Of a stretch of 64,000 nucleotides of DNA, positions 62,459-64,000 are shown piece by piece. Source of the stretch: Demequina gelatinilytica (GTDB lineage Bacteria; Actinomycetota; Actinomycetes; Actinomycetales; Demequinaceae). How positions within the stretch are numbered: position 1 is the first letter of the stretch; each line of letters opens with the position of its first letter. The stretch covers positions 19,960 through 83,959 of the forward strand of contig NZ_BBLV01000013.1 in assembly GCF_000971115.1 (NCBI RefSeq). Reading direction: 5' to 3'. Below the pieces are notes generated by a model. The model made no database searches. It saw only the letters and a list, made by a program, of their open reading frames with translations, and was not told the origin of the DNA. A program made the position numbers and the translations under genes.

Positions 62459-63813
62459 CCGAGCGGATCCACTTCATCGGGGTCGGCGGCTCGGGCATGT
62501 CCGCGGTCGCGCGGCTCATCGCCGCGCGCGGCTACGACGTCAGCGGCACCAACCTCACGGAGACCGCGTACTTCGACGCGCTTCGCGATGCGGGCATGGA
62601 CGTGCGCCTGGGTCACGATGCCGCCGTGGTGGACGGCGCCGCCGCCGTGGTGGTGTCCACGGCGGTGCGCGACACCAACGTCGAGCTCATGCGGGCGCGC
62701 GAGCTGGGCATCCCCGTCTGGCATCGCTCCGAGGGCCTCGTGCGCGCGCTCGAGGGCCAGCGCCTGGTCGCCGTCGCGGGATCGCACGGCAAGACCACCA
62801 CCTCGGCGATGGTCGCGCACGCGCTCCACCGCAGCGGTATCGACGCGGGCTTCGCCGTCGGGGCGCGGGTCTTCGGGATCGAGGGCGCCGTCGCGGGCGG
62901 GTACGCCGGCTCCGCCGGGATCTCGGTCCTCGAGGCCGACGAATCGGACGGCTCCTTCCTGCGCTACCACCCCGAGGTCGCGATCCTGCTCAACATCGAG
63001 CCCGACCACCTCGACTTCCACGGCACGGTCGAGAACCTCCACCGTGCGTTCGCGGACTTCGCCGCGCAGTCCCGGACCATCGTGGCCTGCGTGGACGATG
63101 CGGTGGTGAGGGGCCTCGCGGACCAGGCGCGGGAGCGCGGTGCGCGCGTGCTCACCTACGGCACGGCGGAGGGCGCGGATGCGCGGGTGACCGACGCGGG
63201 CATCGTGCGCGACGGCGCCACCTACCCGCTCGTGGTGAGCGCACCCGGCGCGCACAACCGCCTCAACGCGACCGCGGCGTGGCTCGCGGCCGTCGAGATG
63301 GGCGCGGAGCCGCACGCTGCCGCGGAGGCGTTCGCGACGTTCGGCGGGACGGGACGGCGGTACCAGCTGCGCGGCGAGGCCGCCGGCGTGCGGGTGATCG
63401 ACGACTACGCGCACCACCCCACGGAGGTCGCCGCGCTGCTGCGTGCCGCGCGCGACGGCGGCGTGGGCCGCATGGTGGTGCTGTTCCAGCCCGCGCTCTT
63501 CAGCCGAACCCGGACGCACGCCGAGGGCTTCGGTCGCGCGCTGTCGGTCGCGGACGCGGACGTGATCCTCGCGCCGGTGCACGGCGACCGCGAGGACCCG
63601 ATCCCCGGAGTCTCGTCGCGGTCGATCGCAGACCACGCCATCATGCCCGAGGGCTCGACCCTGACGCTCGCGCAGGACCTCGAGGACGCCGCGCGCCTCG
63701 CCGCGGACGCGGCACGGCCGGGGGACACGGTGCTCACCGTGGGCTCGGGCACGGTCACCCTCGCTGCCGACTGGATCCTCGCACGGCTCTCGGAGCGCGA
63801 CGCCGATGGCTGA
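62455..63813 (+). CDS. murC: UDP-N-acetylmuramate--L-alanine ligase
   Basis: A 452-residue MurC that adds the first L-alanine to UDP-MurNAc. N-terminal HFIGVGGSGMSAVARLI, P-loop VAGSHGKTTTSAM near residue 104, EADESDGSFLRYHPEVAILLNIEPDHLDFHGT, and VIDDYAHHPTEVAALL. GTG at 62455 overlaps the murG stop. The end overlaps ftsQ by 8 nt. Confidence 0.97.
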   Translation: MTERIHFIGVGGSGMSAVARLIAARGYDVSGTNLTETAYFDALRDAGMDVRLGHDAAVVDGAAAVVVSTAVRDTNVELMRARELGIPVWHRSEGLVRALEGQRLVAVAGSHGKTTTSAMVAHALHRSGIDAGFAVGARVFGIEGAVAGGYAGSAGISVLEADESDGSFLRYHPEVAILLNIEPDHLDFHGTVENLHRAFADFAAQSRTIVACVDDAVVRGLADQARERGARVLTYGTAEGADARVTDAGIVRDGATYPLVVSAPGAHNRLNATAAWLAAVEMGAEPHAAAEAFATFGGTGRRYQLRGEAAGVRVIDDYAHHPTEVAALLRAARDGGVGRMVVLFQPALFSRTRTHAEGFGRALSVADADVILAPVHGDREDPIPGVSSRSIADHAIMPEGSTLTLAQDLEDAARLAADAARPGDTVLTVGSGTVTLAADWILARLSERDADG

Positions 63814-64000
63814 GGTCCGCCGCCCGCCCCGGCCGGCCGTGCGCCGCGATGCCCGATCCTCGTCGACGGCGCCGTCGCGTCCGCAGCCGCCCACCACGCA
63901 GTCGACGCCGCGCCCGCGGGCCGCCGCGGTGCGTGCCGAGGCGGAGTCCGAGGAGGTCGCGCAGCCCTGGCGCAGGGACGCGAGCCGCACGCGCGCGGCG
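63806..64000 (+). CDS. ftsQ: Cell division protein FtsQ, N-terminal part (cut by window end)
   Basis: The first 65 codons of an open frame starting ATG at 63806 inside murC. The visible part is an Arg/Pro/Ser-rich, low-complexity cytoplasmic tail, as is usual before the single membrane helix of actinobacterial FtsQ. Identification rests on position after murC; the membrane and POTRA domains lie beyond the window. Confidence 0.75.
   Translation, partial: MAEVRRPPRPAVRRDARSSSTAPSRPQPPTTQSTPRPRAAAVRAEAESEEVAQPWRRDASRTRAA

Overview
The window is GC-rich DNA (roughly 70% by eye), densely coding, with many GTG starts and ATGA/GTGA stop-start overlaps. Gene order is typical of an actinobacterium: ftsK, pgsA, cinA, clgR, DUF3046, recA, recX, then miaB, miaA, dapF, then hflX, then lexA with a divergent LysM gene and nrdR, and finally a dcw cluster opening with DUF3040, mraZ and rsmH. 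RNase Y together with RNase J, and DUF3040 upstream of mraZ, point to Micrococcales (Cellulomonas/Demequina-like). That placement is inference. I see no rRNA, tRNA, insertion sequence, prophage or CRISPR.

Layout. 1-7 kb: a GNAT enzyme, AzlC/AzlD exporter, a protein of three fused GNAT domains, folA and thyA (all minus strand), an alkylsulfatase-like hydrolase (plus), and a secreted two-repeat protein (minus). 7.5-15.6 kb (plus): cupin, dapA, RNase J, ftsK, and a PAS-GGDEF-EAL protein. 15.6-18.4 kb (minus): two tandem CapA-like secreted proteins. 18.5-27.4 kb (plus): pgsA-cinA-clgR-DUF3046, an SOS-controlled recA-recX, RNase Y, miaB-miaA, dapF, and a YdeI-like gene. 27.6-31.2 kb: two paralogous secreted proteins sharing a 358-bp near-identical 3' block that includes the terminator. 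31.3-41.3 kb: an RsmC-like methyltransferase, hflX-dinG, lexA facing a LysM SOS gene, nrdR, a DEAD-box helicase with serA, and a membrane metzincin. 41.3-46.3 kb: a HelD/HelR-type helicase, a PAC2 protein, a cold-shock protein, a spermidine-synthase-like protein, and DUF3040. 46.4-50.8 kb (minus): a MoxR-DUF58-transglutaminase operon. 51.0-64.0 kb (plus): mraZ-rsmH-ftsL-ftsI-murE-murF-mraY-murD-ftsW-murG-murC-ftsQ, with ftsQ cut by the window edge.

How genes work together. The last 13 kb build and polymerise the peptidoglycan precursor at the division septum. dapA and dapF feed lysine/diaminopimelate synthesis, and ftsK handles chromosome segregation at the septum. LexA-type boxes precede recA and fill the lexA/LysM intergenic region, giving an SOS module. 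thyA and folA form a thymidylate pair.

Points that stand out: (i) a highly iterated 9-mer GGACGATGC, also found as inverted pairs in hairpins; (ii) many genes with a TAnnnT hexamer 6-8 nt before the start codon and no Shine-Dalgarno, suggesting widespread leaderless transcription; (iii) a DEAD-box helicase whose only suitable start appears to be ATA, overlapping the serA stop as ATAA; (iv) the recently homogenised secreted pair; (v) a triple-GNAT fusion; (vi) a candidate mraW-type leader RNA and three phased MraZ boxes at the dcw promoter.
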